Shown here piece by piece: positions 9,779 to 17,962 of a DNA stretch of 64,000 nucleotides (the stretch's first letter is position 1; each line of letters opens with the position of its first letter). The position numbers were made by a program, and so were the translations under genes. The notes below the pieces were generated by a model, which was given only the letters and a program-made list of their open reading frames with translations, did not search any database and had not been told where the DNA came from. Origin of the DNA: Acholeplasmatales bacterium. Its GTDB lineage: Bacteria > Bacillota_I > Bacilli_A > Izemoplasmatales > Hujiaoplasmataceae. The stretch lies in the NCBI GenBank assembly GCA_003477305.1, contig DMTN01000039.1, positions 3,391 through 67,390 on the forward strand, read 5' to 3'.

Positions 9779-9832
9779 GAAAACAAAGACCATTCGCCGA
9801 TTCCGTCATCCTGACGATTCGTTGAATGGTCT
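9779..9832 (-). terminator. Terminator downstream of rlmD
   Basis: Stem agaccattc (9787-9795) with gaatggtct (9824-9832), followed on the minus strand by TTTGTTTT, just beyond the rlmD stop codon. Confidence 0.65.
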
Positions 9833-9847
9833 CTTCTTGGCTTGAAC

Positions 9848-11194
9848 TTATTTCAGCGTAAGCAACGTGACGCTTTCAACGTGGACCGTCTGCGGGAACA
9901 TGTCGAACGGCGTGATTTCGACGACTTTGTAGCCGCCGTCGGCGAGGATCCGAAGATCGCGCACGAGCGTCGCCTGGTCGCAGGAGACATAGACGATCCT
10001 GGGGATCTTCATGTCGATGATCGCCGCGAGCATCGCGTCGTCGCAGCCCTTGCGGGGCGGGTCGATGAAAATCACGTCGAATTTGAACTTGCGCCATTTC
10101 TGGATGACCGTTTCGGCTTCTCCGACTTCGAAGAAGGCGTTTTTGATGCCGTTGAGCTCCGCGTTCCGGCGGGCGTCCTGGATCGCCGTCTTGACGACTT
10201 CGATGCCGAAGACCTTGAAGGCGCGGTTGGCCACGAAGAGGCCGATCGAACCGATGCCGCAATAGGCGTCGATGACCTTCTCCTTGCCGGTGAGTTCGGC
10301 GGAGTCGGCGGCGAGATGATAGAGTTTCTCGGTTTGGATCGAATTGGTCTGGAAGAACGAACGATGGCCGATGTGAAACTGAACTTCGCCGATCTGGTCG
10401 ATGAGTCCGTCGGTGCCGTGGATGATCTGGACCGCATCGGTCGAGAGGCTCGACTCGTCGTTGGTCATCGAGATTGCGATCGAGACGACTTCGGGGATCT
10501 TCGCGACGATTTTCTTGACGAACAGTTCGCGCTGCGGCAGATCGGCGACGGCGAGGTGGAGGAGCAGGGCGAGCTGGCGGGTCTTCGAGGATTCGCGGAT
10601 GACGGCGGACTTCAGTTCGCCGGCTTCGGTTGAGGGATCGTAGGCCTTGATGCCGAGCTCGTTGGCGATGTTCTTGATGAGGATGATCAGGTCGAATGCC
10701 CGTTTCGGCATGATGTGGCATTCCTCGAGATTGACGAGATCGTGCGATTTCGCCCGGAAGAATCCCGCTTCGATGCCCTTGTCGCCGTTTTGAAACTTGA
10801 CTTCGACCTTGTTCCGATAGTTGTAGGGATTGATCATCCCGACCATGTCGTTGACTTTGACATTCTCGAACCCGGCGCGTTTCAGCGTCGTTTCGATCCG
10901 ATATTTCTTGAAGGAGAGCTGGATGTCGTAATCCATGTGCATCAGGTCGCAGCCGCCGCAGACGTCGAAATGCCTGCATTTGGGCTGGACCCGGTACGGA
11001 CTCTTCTCGACCATCTCGACGATTTTTCCGAAACCGAAATTCTTCCGGCGTTCGATGACGTCGATGTCGGCTTTTTCACCTTTCAACATGCCTTTGACGA
11101 AGACCGTATAGCCGTCTTCGAGTTTGCAGACGCCGAGTGCGTCGTGGGTGAGATCGACGGCTTCCACAACGGTGATGGTTCGTTCGTTATCCAT
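9848..11194 (-). CDS. rlmD: 23S rRNA (uracil-C5)-methyltransferase, RlmD/RumA-TrmA family
   Basis: SAM-dependent m5U methylation of ribosomal RNA. An N-terminal TRAM domain (about residues 5-60) is followed by iron-sulphur cysteines C73, C79, C82 and C159 (CGGC motif at 79-82). The SAM motif is DAYCGIGSIGLF. The DPPRKGCD motif and the catalytic Cys in YVSCDQATLVRDL are intact. The length of 448 residues is normal. In Bacillota such genes may modify U747 and U1939, so the exact site is uncertain. The start lies one base after the serine dehydratase stop and its GGAGGGG site is inside the end of that gene, so the two are coupled. Confidence 0.92.
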   Translation of the reverse strand: MDNERTITVVEAVDLTHDALGVCKLEDGYTVFVKGMLKGEKADIDVIERRKNFGFGKIVEMVEKSPYRVQPKCRHFDVCGGCDLMHMDYDIQLSFKKYRIETTLKRAGFENVKVNDMVGMINPYNYRNKVEVKFQNGDKGIEAGFFRAKSHDLVNLEECHIMPKRAFDLIILIKNIANELGIKAYDPSTEAGELKSAVIRESSKTRQLALLLHLAVADLPQRELFVKKIVAKIPEVVSIAISMTNDESSLSTDAVQIIHGTDGLIDQIGEVQFHIGHRSFFQTNSIQTEKLYHLAADSAELTGKEKVIDAYCGIGSIGLFVANRAFKVFGIEVVKTAIQDARRNAELNGIKNAFFEVGEAETVIQKWRKFKFDVIFIDPPRKGCDDAMLAAIIDMKIPRIVYVSCDQATLVRDLRILADGGYKVVEITPFDMFPQTVHVESVTLLTLK

Positions 11195-11195
11195 G

Positions 11196-12413
11196 TTACT
11201 CCCCCTCCTTTCCCTTGCGGAATTGTTTCAGATATTCTTCGGCGAGTCCGCCGATGGCGGTCTCGCGGTACTTATGGTGGATGTCCTTGCCGGTCTGGTA
11301 CATCGTTTCGATGACCATGTCGAGCGTGATCCGGTGCGATTCCGCCAAAAAATAAGCGAGTCCGCAGGCGTCGATCGCCCGCAAGGCGCCGACGGCGTTA
11401 CGCTCGATGCAGGGAATCTGCACGTAGCCGAGGACCGGGTCGCAGGTGAGTCCGAGATGATGTTCGAGCGACACTTCGGCCGCATAGTCGATCGCGTTCA
11501 AGGAAAGTCCGTCGAATTCCGCGGCGAGTGCCGCGGCCATCGCGACGGCGGCGCCGACTTCGGCCTGGCATCCGGCGATCGCCCCGGAAATCGAGGCGTT
11601 GTGTTTGATCAGATTGCCGACGATGCCGGCGGTAGCGAGGCCTTCGAGGCACTTTTTGACGGTGAGGCGGCGACGGTTCTTGAGATAGCGCATGACGGCC
11701 GGAACGACGCCGCAGGATCCGCACGTCGGGGCGGTGACGACTGTATGCCCGCTCGCGTTCTCTTCTGACACCGCGTACGCGTAGGCGGAGACGGTGCGGC
11801 TTTCGGTGATGTCCTGAGGTTCGTGAGGCAGGACTCCCGAAAGCAACATCTTTGCCTTGCGGCTGATGCCGAGTTCGCCGGGCAGCGTCCCCTCGGCTTT
11901 GAGCCCGCGGGTGACGCAGTCGTTCATCGTCTTGTAGACGTGGGCGAGATAGTTCCAGATGTCCGGTCCTTCGAACCGTTCGACGTACTCGTGAAGGCGA
12001 AGTCCCTGGTCCTTGCAGTACGCCTTGATCGCTTCGAACGTGTGATGCGGATAGACGTCGGGAGTGACGTCATCGTCGTCGCCTTCGATCTTGATCGACC
12101 CGCCGCCCACGCTGTAGACGCGCCAGCGGTATTCGCTGTCGTCTTGCGCGATGCCGACGATGTCAAGCGTATTCGGATGCGCGAGGATATAGGAGGGATC
12201 GAAGCGGACCTCGACGTCTTGAAGGGTTTCTTGGATGACGACGTCGGTAAGATGGCCTCTTCCCGTCAATGCGAGGGACCCGTAGAGCGTGACCTTGAAG
12301 CGGACGGCGTCCGGGTGGGCGCGGCGGAACAGTACGCATGCCTTCTGCGGTCCCATCGTGTGCGAGCTGGAGGGGCCATATCCGATTTTATACAACTCTC
12401 TCAACGATTTCAT
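11196..12413 (-). CDS. sdaA: L-serine dehydratase, iron-sulphur type, single chain
   Basis: Deaminates L-serine to pyruvate and ammonia. The N-terminal part (IGYGPSSSHTMGP) is the beta domain and the C-terminal part contains the cluster and substrate motif TAPTCGSCGVVPAVM, plus GCQAEVGAAVAMAA, so alpha and beta are fused as in the one-chain form. At 405 residues it is shorter than the 450-residue enterobacterial enzymes. I chose ATG 12411-12413 (MKSLREL), which begins at the family start; an upstream ATG lies ahead of the extended -10 element. It is translationally coupled to rlmD. The oxygen-labile cluster fits an anaerobe. Confidence 0.93.
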   Translation of the reverse strand: MKSLRELYKIGYGPSSSHTMGPQKACVLFRRAHPDAVRFKVTLYGSLALTGRGHLTDVVIQETLQDVEVRFDPSYILAHPNTLDIVGIAQDDSEYRWRVYSVGGGSIKIEGDDDDVTPDVYPHHTFEAIKAYCKDQGLRLHEYVERFEGPDIWNYLAHVYKTMNDCVTRGLKAEGTLPGELGISRKAKMLLSGVLPHEPQDITESRTVSAYAYAVSEENASGHTVVTAPTCGSCGVVPAVMRYLKNRRRLTVKKCLEGLATAGIVGNLIKHNASISGAIAGCQAEVGAAVAMAAALAAEFDGLSLNAIDYAAEVSLEHHLGLTCDPVLGYVQIPCIERNAVGALRAIDACGLAYFLAESHRITLDMVIETMYQTGKDIHHKYRETAIGGLAEEYLKQFRKGKEGE

Positions 12414-12443
12414 GCGAGCCGCCCCATAAACGATACTGTGAAA

Positions 12444-12452
12444 ATTATACCA
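12444..12452 (-). promoter_or_regulatory. sdaA: Extended -10 promoter of sdaA-rlmD
   Basis: TGGTATAAT on the minus strand: a TG extension plus a perfect -10 hexamer (12444-12449), about 30 bases ahead of the start codon. No good -35 is seen. Confidence 0.55.
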
Positions 12453-12498
12453 CGTTTTCATAAAAAGCGCACACCCCGTCGGCGAAATTTCGTCGAAT

Positions 12499-12530
12499 GG
12501 AAAAGGGCCCGCGGACGACCGCGGACCCTG
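12499..12530 (-). terminator. Terminator of the SHOCT/DUF2089/MFS operon
   Basis: A 10-bp GC-rich stem (12505-12514 with 12519-12528) with a 4-base loop, followed by TTTTCC on the minus strand, 17 bases beyond the MFS stop codon. Confidence 0.7.
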
Positions 12531-12546
12531 GTAAAAATCAATGTTT

Positions 12547-13887
12547 TTAAATCTGATTGGACGCCTTGTTGGGAAGAAACCACATCATCACGGCGATCAT
12601 ACCCACCGCGGAGCCGATGAAGAATATCGCGGTACCGGCCCGGGCGATGACGAATCCGGCGATGACCGCCGCGACCGGGATGAGCGCCTGCGAAAGGGTT
12701 CCCGAAACCGCCGAGACCTTGCCGAGCATATCCTTGCGGACCTTCCGCTGCATCACCATCGAGAGCGGGATGTTGAAGGCGACAAGTCCCAGTCCGCAGA
12801 TGAACATCAGGATGATCCCGCCGATCAGCACGGCGTTGATCGGCACGAACCCATAATAGTAGAACACCAGGAGCGCGCATAGCCCGCTCATCGAAATGAC
12901 GAAACCGGTGAGCGCCCGCTTGAGCGGCTTGGCATAACTCGCTTTCGTCTTCTGTCGCGCCAGGACCAGCGACATCAGAATCGAGGCGATCGAGAGCGAG
13001 ATCGAGAAGGCGCCATACCAGCTCGTACGATCCATGAAGGAGGAGAACAGGTAGGTCGATTCCTCTGCAAAGCGGAAGTAGACCCAGTTCTGCATCCCGT
13101 TTGAGAAGATCGGCGAGACGAAGAAGTTGATCATGAGCGCCATCACCATGATCGCGACGATCGCTTTTTCCGAAATCAGGTATTTGAAGCCGACCTTGAT
13201 GTCGGAGAAGACGGTCTTCAGATCGAGCGTCTCATCCACGGATTGTTTGTGCTCGTAGCGGATGAACATCTCGGAAACCGCGGAGAAGACGTAAGCGATG
13301 CCGTTGATGATGAAAATCCAGCCGACGCCGATTTTCGCATAAAGCATGGCGGCGAAGACGAGTCCGATGATCGCCTGGAAATTGTCCGACATCTGCAGAT
13401 ACGACGCGCCGGGCTGGAGTTCCTCGTCGGAAACGATGAAGCGGAGAAGCGATCTCGCCGCCGGCATGAAGATCGCGGCGTTGGCGGCGAGGACGAACTC
13501 CATCACGAACAGGGCGATGAGCTTGAATACGTTCGATTCGACGAGGAAGACGATGGCTCCGACGGCGAGGATCGTGAGGCCGCGGATGAAATCGGTGACA
13601 TACATGATTTTCGCCTTGTTCCAGCGGTCGGCCAATCCCCCGCCGATCGGCGAGAGGATGACGATCAGGATGCCGGAGAGGGCGATGAAGACGGCCTTGA
13701 TGATTTCCGCGTCGGACGCGCCGAACAGCGGGATCGTGATTTCATAGATATAGAATCCGATCGCGAAACTGAAAAAGACGTGGGCGATGTTGGAGACGGC
13801 GATGCCCCAAAACAAAAGGGCGAAGTTCCGGTTTTTGAAAACACGGATCTTCGCCCCCGCTGCGGCGGGCCGGATATCGGCCGACAT
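12547..13887 (-). CDS. Major facilitator superfamily transporter
   Basis: A 446-residue membrane transporter with about twelve hydrophobic segments, of the drug/siderophore exporter-like MFS type. The loop sequence GGGLADRWNKAKIM between helices 2 and 3 is the MFS signature motif, and the N-terminal RNFALLFWGIAVSNIAH is typical of this subgroup. The substrate is unknown. It is the last gene of a five-gene operon of small regulatory-looking proteins, with one base between the upstream stop and this start codon. Context suggests export of a compound sensed by the envelope or regulated by the DUF2089 protein, but that is inference. Confidence 0.85.
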   Translation of the reverse strand: MSADIRPAAAGAKIRVFKNRNFALLFWGIAVSNIAHVFFSFAIGFYIYEITIPLFGASDAEIIKAVFIALSGILIVILSPIGGGLADRWNKAKIMYVTDFIRGLTILAVGAIVFLVESNVFKLIALFVMEFVLAANAAIFMPAARSLLRFIVSDEELQPGASYLQMSDNFQAIIGLVFAAMLYAKIGVGWIFIINGIAYVFSAVSEMFIRYEHKQSVDETLDLKTVFSDIKVGFKYLISEKAIVAIMVMALMINFFVSPIFSNGMQNWVYFRFAEESTYLFSSFMDRTSWYGAFSISLSIASILMSLVLARQKTKASYAKPLKRALTGFVISMSGLCALLVFYYYGFVPINAVLIGGIILMFICGLGLVAFNIPLSMVMQRKVRKDMLGKVSAVSGTLSQALIPVAAVIAGFVIARAGTAIFFIGSAVGMIAVMMWFLPNKASNQI

Positions 13888-13888
13888 G

Positions 13889-14278
13889 TTATTCGATGAC
13901 GATGCGGACGAGGTCGCCGTCGGCGGATTTGATGTTGACGATCTCGCCGAGGGCGCCGGCGTTGACCATCTGGATCAGGGCGTCGAGGTCGATGTCCATG
14001 TCGTCGAGCGAGTCGAGTTTGAATTTGCCGGTCTTCAAAAGCTTCGCGAATTCGACCGGGAGTTCAATCTTGACGACGTCGCCGTCGGCGGAGTCGACGT
14101 ACACCTTCAGCATGCGGAACGAGGCCTTTTTCGTCGGGATGATGACTTCGGGATGTTCCTGTTCGTTCTTGTCACCGATCGCGGAAAGCAGTTTTTCCGC
14201 GTCTTCGGAAGTGATCGTGCCCTTGTTGAGCAGATCGAGGATTTTCATTCTTTCTTGTTTCAGTTCGTCTTTTGCCAT
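13889..14278 (-). CDS. SHOCT-like domain protein (129 aa)
   Basis: The N-terminal 35 residues, ERMKILDLLNKGTITSEDAE plus KLLSAIG, match the short bihelical SHOCT-like domain found at the ends of many Bacillota envelope-response proteins. After a linker, the rest forms beta strands rich in acidic residues (VYVDSADGDVVKIELPVEFA...) with a second similar strand set near the C-terminus (IVNIKSADGDLVRIVIE), a pattern also seen in YvlB/LiaX-like proteins. There is no signal peptide or membrane segment. It is the fourth gene of the operon and ends two bases before the MFS start. The role is unknown. Confidence 0.7.
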   Translation of the reverse strand: MAKDELKQERMKILDLLNKGTITSEDAEKLLSAIGDKNEQEHPEVIIPTKKASFRMLKVYVDSADGDVVKIELPVEFAKLLKTGKFKLDSLDDMDIDLDALIQMVNAGALGEIVNIKSADGDLVRIVIE

Positions 14279-14304
14279 GATGGTGCCTCCTGTGTGGGTG
14301 AATC

Positions 14305-14478
14305 TTATTGGATCCGGCGAAGCATGTCGGACGCTTCGTTCGGGGTGATCTGACCGGTCTGCATCTTGTCGAGGATGATGGCGGTGAGGATGGTCTCGGC
14401 CTGTTCGTAGGTGATATCGCCTTTGAGGACCAGGCGGAGGACGCGATTCTGTTCTTGTTCGAGATAATGTCTTGACAT
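14305..14478 (-). CDS. Small SHOCT-like protein (57 aa)
   Basis: A 57-residue gene consisting of two copies of the short bihelical motif. The first is RVLRLVLKGDITYEQAETIL and the second is DKMQTGQITPNEASDML. GGAGAAAGG lies 9 bases before the ATG, so translation is credible. It sits 18 bases downstream of the DUF2089 gene and 26 bases upstream of the next SHOCT-like gene. These domains are thought to mediate oligomerisation or localisation, but the role here is unknown. Confidence 0.75.
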   Translation of the reverse strand: MSRHYLEQEQNRVLRLVLKGDITYEQAETILTAIILDKMQTGQITPNEASDMLRRIQ

Positions 14479-14496
14479 GATAGGTACCCTTTCTCC

Positions 14497-14970
14497 TTAA
14501 CGGATCTTTCTCAGTTGTTCCGCCGCTTCGAGGGCGCTGATTTCACCCTTGCCGAGTTTTTCGAGGATTTCGATCCGGGACATCTTCGGCGTTTCTTCCT
14601 TCGCGGGGGTGGCGGAATCTTCCATCGCGGGGGCGGCGTCCGGCGTGTAGCCGAGGACGGTGATGACGTCGTCGAGCATCTTCTTGACGGTTGGATAGCT
14701 GACGTTCATTTCCTTTTCGAGCGCCTTGATGTTCCCGCGGTTCTTGACGAAGATTTCGATGAAGTACAGTTTTTCGGTGTCGAGGTAGTTGAACTTGGAG
14801 AGCGTGAACGCACCGGATACCGAGGTGTTGCAGTGATCGCAGTGAAGTTCGGTGACGACGAGGTCTTGGTGGCAAACCGGGCATTGGGAGAGCACCGGAT
14901 ACTTGGCTTTGGGGCTTGCGAAGTCGGCGAATCCCTTGAAAGCGTCTTTCTTGAACGTTTTGAATTCCAT
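14497..14970 (-). CDS. DUF2089-family zinc-ribbon/HTH protein with C-terminal SHOCT-like motif
   Basis: A 157-residue soluble protein. Residues 27-46 hold a zinc ribbon, CPVCHQDLVVTELHCDHC. The segment FTLSKFNYLDTEKLYFIEIF, then KNRGNIKALEKEMNVSYPTV, is the DUF2089 helix-turn-helix-like region. A Pro/Ala/Glu linker leads to a C-terminal bihelical motif (ILEKLGKGEISALEAAEQL) like those of the next two genes. It is probably a DNA-binding regulator. ATG 14968-14970 is chosen because AGGAGGAACC precedes it, overlapping the stop of the upstream gene. The shared motif across three operon genes suggests that the products interact. Confidence 0.8.
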   Translation of the reverse strand: MEFKTFKKDAFKGFADFASPKAKYPVLSQCPVCHQDLVVTELHCDHCNTSVSGAFTLSKFNYLDTEKLYFIEIFVKNRGNIKALEKEMNVSYPTVKKMLDDVITVLGYTPDAAPAMEDSATPAKEETPKMSRIEILEKLGKGEISALEAAEQLRKIR

Positions 14971-14986
14971 CGGTTGGTTCCTCCTG

Positions 14987-15334
14987 TTAAATCGTTTTAA
15001 TGTAGACACGGACGCCGTCGGTCGTCTTGACTTCGACCTTGATACCGCGGACGGCGATGAGTTTGATGATTTCCTGTTTATCGAGCGGCATGTCCTTTGT
15101 ATCGAGTTTCACGAATCCGAGGATCATTCTGGCGAAGAGGATCGGGAGCGGGAGCCAGAAGAGAAAAGCGAGGAAGTTGGTGACGCCTTTCGATTCCGGA
15201 ATCCGGATGCGGAGTTTGATGAAGTGCGCCCGCTTCGGTCCGCGTTCCTTGAGGGGCTTCGGGAAAAGTGCGCGGTAGGCTTGACGTTTTCCGATTTCTT
15301 TTCGTCCGAGACGATCTAATGTTTGATTTTCCAA
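14987..15334 (-). CDS. Small membrane-associated protein, first gene of the SHOCT operon (TTG start)
   Basis: I do not recognise the family. With a TTG start at 15332-15334 (GCGGAG 9 bases upstream) it has 115 residues. A basic N-terminal half is followed by one hydrophobic segment (FLAFLFWLPLPILFARMIL) and a C-terminal segment, DKQEIIKLIAVRGIKVEVKT, resembling the strand set of the SHOCT-like partner. The first ATG in frame (15404-15406) overlaps the -35 hexamer, so it cannot be the start. The stop lies inside the ribosome binding region of the DUF2089 gene, indicating coupling. Confidence 0.65.
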   Translation of the reverse strand: MENQTLDRLGRKEIGKRQAYRALFPKPLKERGPKRAHFIKLRIRIPESKGVTNFLAFLFWLPLPILFARMILGFVKLDTKDMPLDKQEIIKLIAVRGIKVEVKTTDGVRVYIKTI

Positions 15335-15377
15335 TGTTTTTTGCTCCGCGATATTGATTTTATCAACTTGCACCTTA

Positions 15378-15406
15378 ATTATATTAATGTTTTGTTTAAA
15401 TTGCAA
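15378..15406 (-). promoter_or_regulatory. Promoter of the SHOCT/DUF2089/MFS operon
   Basis: TTGCAA (15401-15406) and a perfect TATAAT (15378-15383) on the minus strand with a 17-base spacer, in a markedly AT-rich stretch. A small palindrome, TTGAT-TTT-ATCAA, covers 15354-15366, shortly after the expected start of transcription, and could be an operator. Confidence 0.8.
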
Positions 15407-15424
15407 GCATTTTTTAACAAATTT

Positions 15425-15458
15425 TTTAAAAAAATAAAACGTCTCTTAAGAGACGTCT
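15425..15458 (-). terminator. Terminator of uvrB-vanZ
   Basis: Stem acgtctc/gagacgt (15439-15445 with 15450-15456), followed on the minus strand by a long T-rich run (TTTTATTTTTTT). It overlaps the vanZ stop codon. Confidence 0.8.
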
Positions 15459-15904
15459 TTTGAAACGACCTTTTTCCGGCGGATCAGATGGTATAGCAGG
15501 ATGACCGCGCAGGCGCCGATGACGAATCCCGGGACATCGAAACAGACGGCGTCGAGGAAGGAAGGTCCCCGGTCCGGGACGAACGCCTGAAGCCCTTCGT
15601 CGGCGAAGGCGACGAGGCCTCCCGCCAGGAAGACCGGCCAAAGCCGATGCCTCCAGGCGAATGCGGACATCATATAGCTGATCCCGAGCGCGGCGTATTC
15701 AATGACGTGCGCGAGCTTGCGCACGATCTCATGCAGGACGTCGAAGGCGAGGTCGTAGTGCGGGAAGATCCCCTTCAGGACCGTTTCGACGGCTGCGGTG
15801 AGCGGTGAAGAAAGCGCGGCCGACTCCGTCCCGACCCGAAGCGACATCGCGAAGATTCCCAGGGTGAAGAGCGCGCTCACCCCGAGCAGAAGGTACTTTT
15901 TCAC
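15446..15904 (-). CDS. VanZ-like membrane protein
   Basis: A 152-residue protein with an N-terminal hydrophobic helix and about three more membrane segments. The VanZ-family landmarks are [15 protein letters not shown] and [20 protein letters not shown] followed by [10 protein letters not shown]. Some relatives confer low-level teicoplanin resistance; most have no known role. The start is GTG at 15902-15904, and its last three bases with the preceding one overlap the uvrB stop by 4 bases (15901-15904), so it is coupled to uvrB. No van operon is present. Confidence 0.82.
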   Translation of the reverse strand: MKKYLLLGVSALFTLGIFAMSLRVGTESAALSSPLTAAVETVLKGIFPHYDLAFDVLHEIVRKLAHVIEYAALGISYMMSAFAWRHRLWPVFLAGGLVAFADEGLQAFVPDRGPSFLDAVCFDVPGFVIGACAVILLYHLIRRKKVVSKDVS

Positions 15905-17862
15905 AAATGACCCTTCATTTCGAGGATCACGTCGCGGAGTTCGGCGGCGCGTTCGAAGTCGAGATCCTTGGCGGCCGCGCGCATCTGCATTTCCAGGATC
16001 TCGATCGATTTCTGGATTTCCTTCTTCGAGATCCGCTTGTAGTCGACCTCGCCGGTCTTCTTGTCGATCTTGATCGAGAGCGATTCGCCGATCGCCTTGA
16101 GGATCGTCTTCGGGACGATGCCGTGTTCTTCGTTGTGCCTGATCTGGATGGTCCGGCGGCGGAGCGTCTCATCGAGCGCAAAGCGCATCGACGGCGTGAT
16201 CTGGTCGGCGTACATGATGACCTTGCCGTGTTCGTTGCGGGCGGCGCGGCCGATGATCTGGACGAGCGAGCGGCCGCTGCGGAGGAAGCCTTCCTTGTCG
16301 GCGTCGAGAATCGCGATCAGCGATACTTCCGGGAGGTCGATGCCTTCGCGCAGGAGGTTGATCCCGACGATGATGTCGTGGATCCCGAGGCGGAGCTTGC
16401 GGATGATCTCCATCCGTTCGAGCGTCTTGATTTCGGAATGGAGATAGGCGACCTTGTACCCCATCCCCTGCAGATACGCGGTCAAATCTTCGCTCATCTT
16501 GATCGTGAGCGTCGTGATCAGGACCCGTTCCTTGCGGGCGAGGGTCGTCTCGATCTCGCCGATGAGGTCATCGATCTGGCCTTCGGACTTGCGGACGTAG
16601 ACGTTCGGGTCGAGCAGGCCGGTCGGACGGATGATTTGTTCGACGATCGCGCCGGCGCGTTCGAGTTCGTAGTCGCCGGGCGTCGCCGAAACGTAGACGA
16701 CCTGGTTGATCTTGGCGTTGAATTCTTCATAGTTGAGGGGCCGGTTGTCGAGCGCCGAGGGTAACCGGAACCCATATTCGACGAGCGTCGTCTTGCGCGA
16801 GCGGTCGCCGTTGAACATCCCGCGCACCTGCGGGAGCGTGACGTGTGATTCGTCGACGATGAGCAGGAAGTCCTTCGCGAAGAAGTCGATCAACACCGAC
16901 GGGGTCTCGCCCGGACCGCGCAGGGAAAGATGGCGGGAATAGTTTTCGACGCCGTTGCACGTCCCCATCTCCGACAGCATCTCGAGATCATACATCGTTC
17001 TCTGCCAGATCCGCTCGGCCTCGAGCGGGCGGTTGGTTTCTTTGAAAATTTGAACCTGTTCGAGCAGTTCCGCCTTGATCCGTCCCATCGCCGTTTCGAG
17101 TTTTCCGCGGTCGGTGAGGAAGTGCGAAGCCGGAAACAGCGAAATCACCTGACGCTCCTCGAAGGCTTCGCCGGTGACGACGTTGAAGATGCGGATCCGC
17201 GACACCTTGTCGTAGTCGAACGAGATCCGGATCCCGGAGGTCTTTTCATAGGTGGGGAGGATTTCCAACACGTCGCCCTTGACGCGGAAACAGCCGCGGT
17301 TGAAGTCGATGTCGTTGCGTTCGTAGAGGATCGCCACGAGCTGGCGGATCAGCACGTCGCGGCCGAACTCTTCGCCGACGCGGACCGTGACGATGCCCTT
17401 CCGGTATTCCTCCGGGTCGCCGATGCCGTAGATGCAGGACACCGAGGCGACGATGATCGTGTCGCGGCGCTCCAACAGCGAGCTGGTCGCCGCATGGCGC
17501 ATCTGGTCGATCTCGTCGTTGATCATCGAATCCTTCTCGATGTAGAGGTCGCGGCCGGGGATATAGGCTTCCGGCTGATAGTAATCGTAATAGGAAATGA
17601 AGTATTCGACCCGGTTTTCCGGGAAGAAGTTCTTGAATTCGGTATAGAGCTGGCCCGCGAGCGTCTTGTTGTGGGCGAGCACGAGCACCGGCCGGTCGAG
17701 TTGTTCGATCAGGTTGGAGACGGTGTAGGTCTTGCCGGTGCCGGTGGCGCCGAGCAATACCTGTTCCTTCATGCCGGATTTGATGTTGTTCACCAACTGC
17801 TCGATCGCCTTCGGCTGATCGCCGGTCGGCTGATAGTCGGATACGAGTTTGAAGATTCCCAT
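15901..17862 (-). CDS. uvrB: Excinuclease ABC subunit B
   Basis: The damage-verifying helicase of nucleotide excision repair. The 653 residues include the Walker A motif GATGTGKT, the beta-hairpin [12 protein letters not shown] that inserts into DNA, the helicase motif DESHVTLPQ, the C-terminal motif QIIGRAARN and a terminal UVR domain ([20 protein letters not shown]) for UvrC contact. GGAGGTGGG precedes the ATG. The gene is separated from its usual partner uvrA, which is not in the window, and is followed by a vanZ-like gene. A TATACT -10 element lies upstream in the space shared with the divergent radical SAM gene. Confidence 0.97.
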   Translation of the reverse strand: MGIFKLVSDYQPTGDQPKAIEQLVNNIKSGMKEQVLLGATGTGKTYTVSNLIEQLDRPVLVLAHNKTLAGQLYTEFKNFFPENRVEYFISYYDYYQPEAYIPGRDLYIEKDSMINDEIDQMRHAATSSLLERRDTIIVASVSCIYGIGDPEEYRKGIVTVRVGEEFGRDVLIRQLVAILYERNDIDFNRGCFRVKGDVLEILPTYEKTSGIRISFDYDKVSRIRIFNVVTGEAFEERQVISLFPASHFLTDRGKLETAMGRIKAELLEQVQIFKETNRPLEAERIWQRTMYDLEMLSEMGTCNGVENYSRHLSLRGPGETPSVLIDFFAKDFLLIVDESHVTLPQVRGMFNGDRSRKTTLVEYGFRLPSALDNRPLNYEEFNAKINQVVYVSATPGDYELERAGAIVEQIIRPTGLLDPNVYVRKSEGQIDDLIGEIETTLARKERVLITTLTIKMSEDLTAYLQGMGYKVAYLHSEIKTLERMEIIRKLRLGIHDIIVGINLLREGIDLPEVSLIAILDADKEGFLRSGRSLVQIIGRAARNEHGKVIMYADQITPSMRFALDETLRRRTIQIRHNEEHGIVPKTILKAIGESLSIKIDKKTGEVDYKRISKKEIQKSIEILEMQMRAAAKDLDFERAAELRDVILEMKGHL

Positions 17863-17919
17863 CGTCCCACCTCCATGCTTACAAGTATATCATATCGGAC
17901 CGATGTGCGACATCGGGTT

Positions 17920-17947
17920 TTGACTTTGGGCGTGCTTCTGCTAAAAT
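17920..17947 (+). promoter_or_regulatory. Promoter of the B12/radical SAM gene
   Basis: TTGACT (17920-17925) and TAAAAT (17942-17947) with a 16-base spacer, immediately upstream of GGTGATCAT and the ATG at 17963. Confidence 0.65.
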
Positions 17948-17962
17948 GGAACTGGTGATCAT

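Noticed and set aside
15335..15406. Upstream ATG start (15406) for the first SHOCT-operon gene
   Set aside because: The ATG lies inside the -35 hexamer, so it would not be in the transcript.
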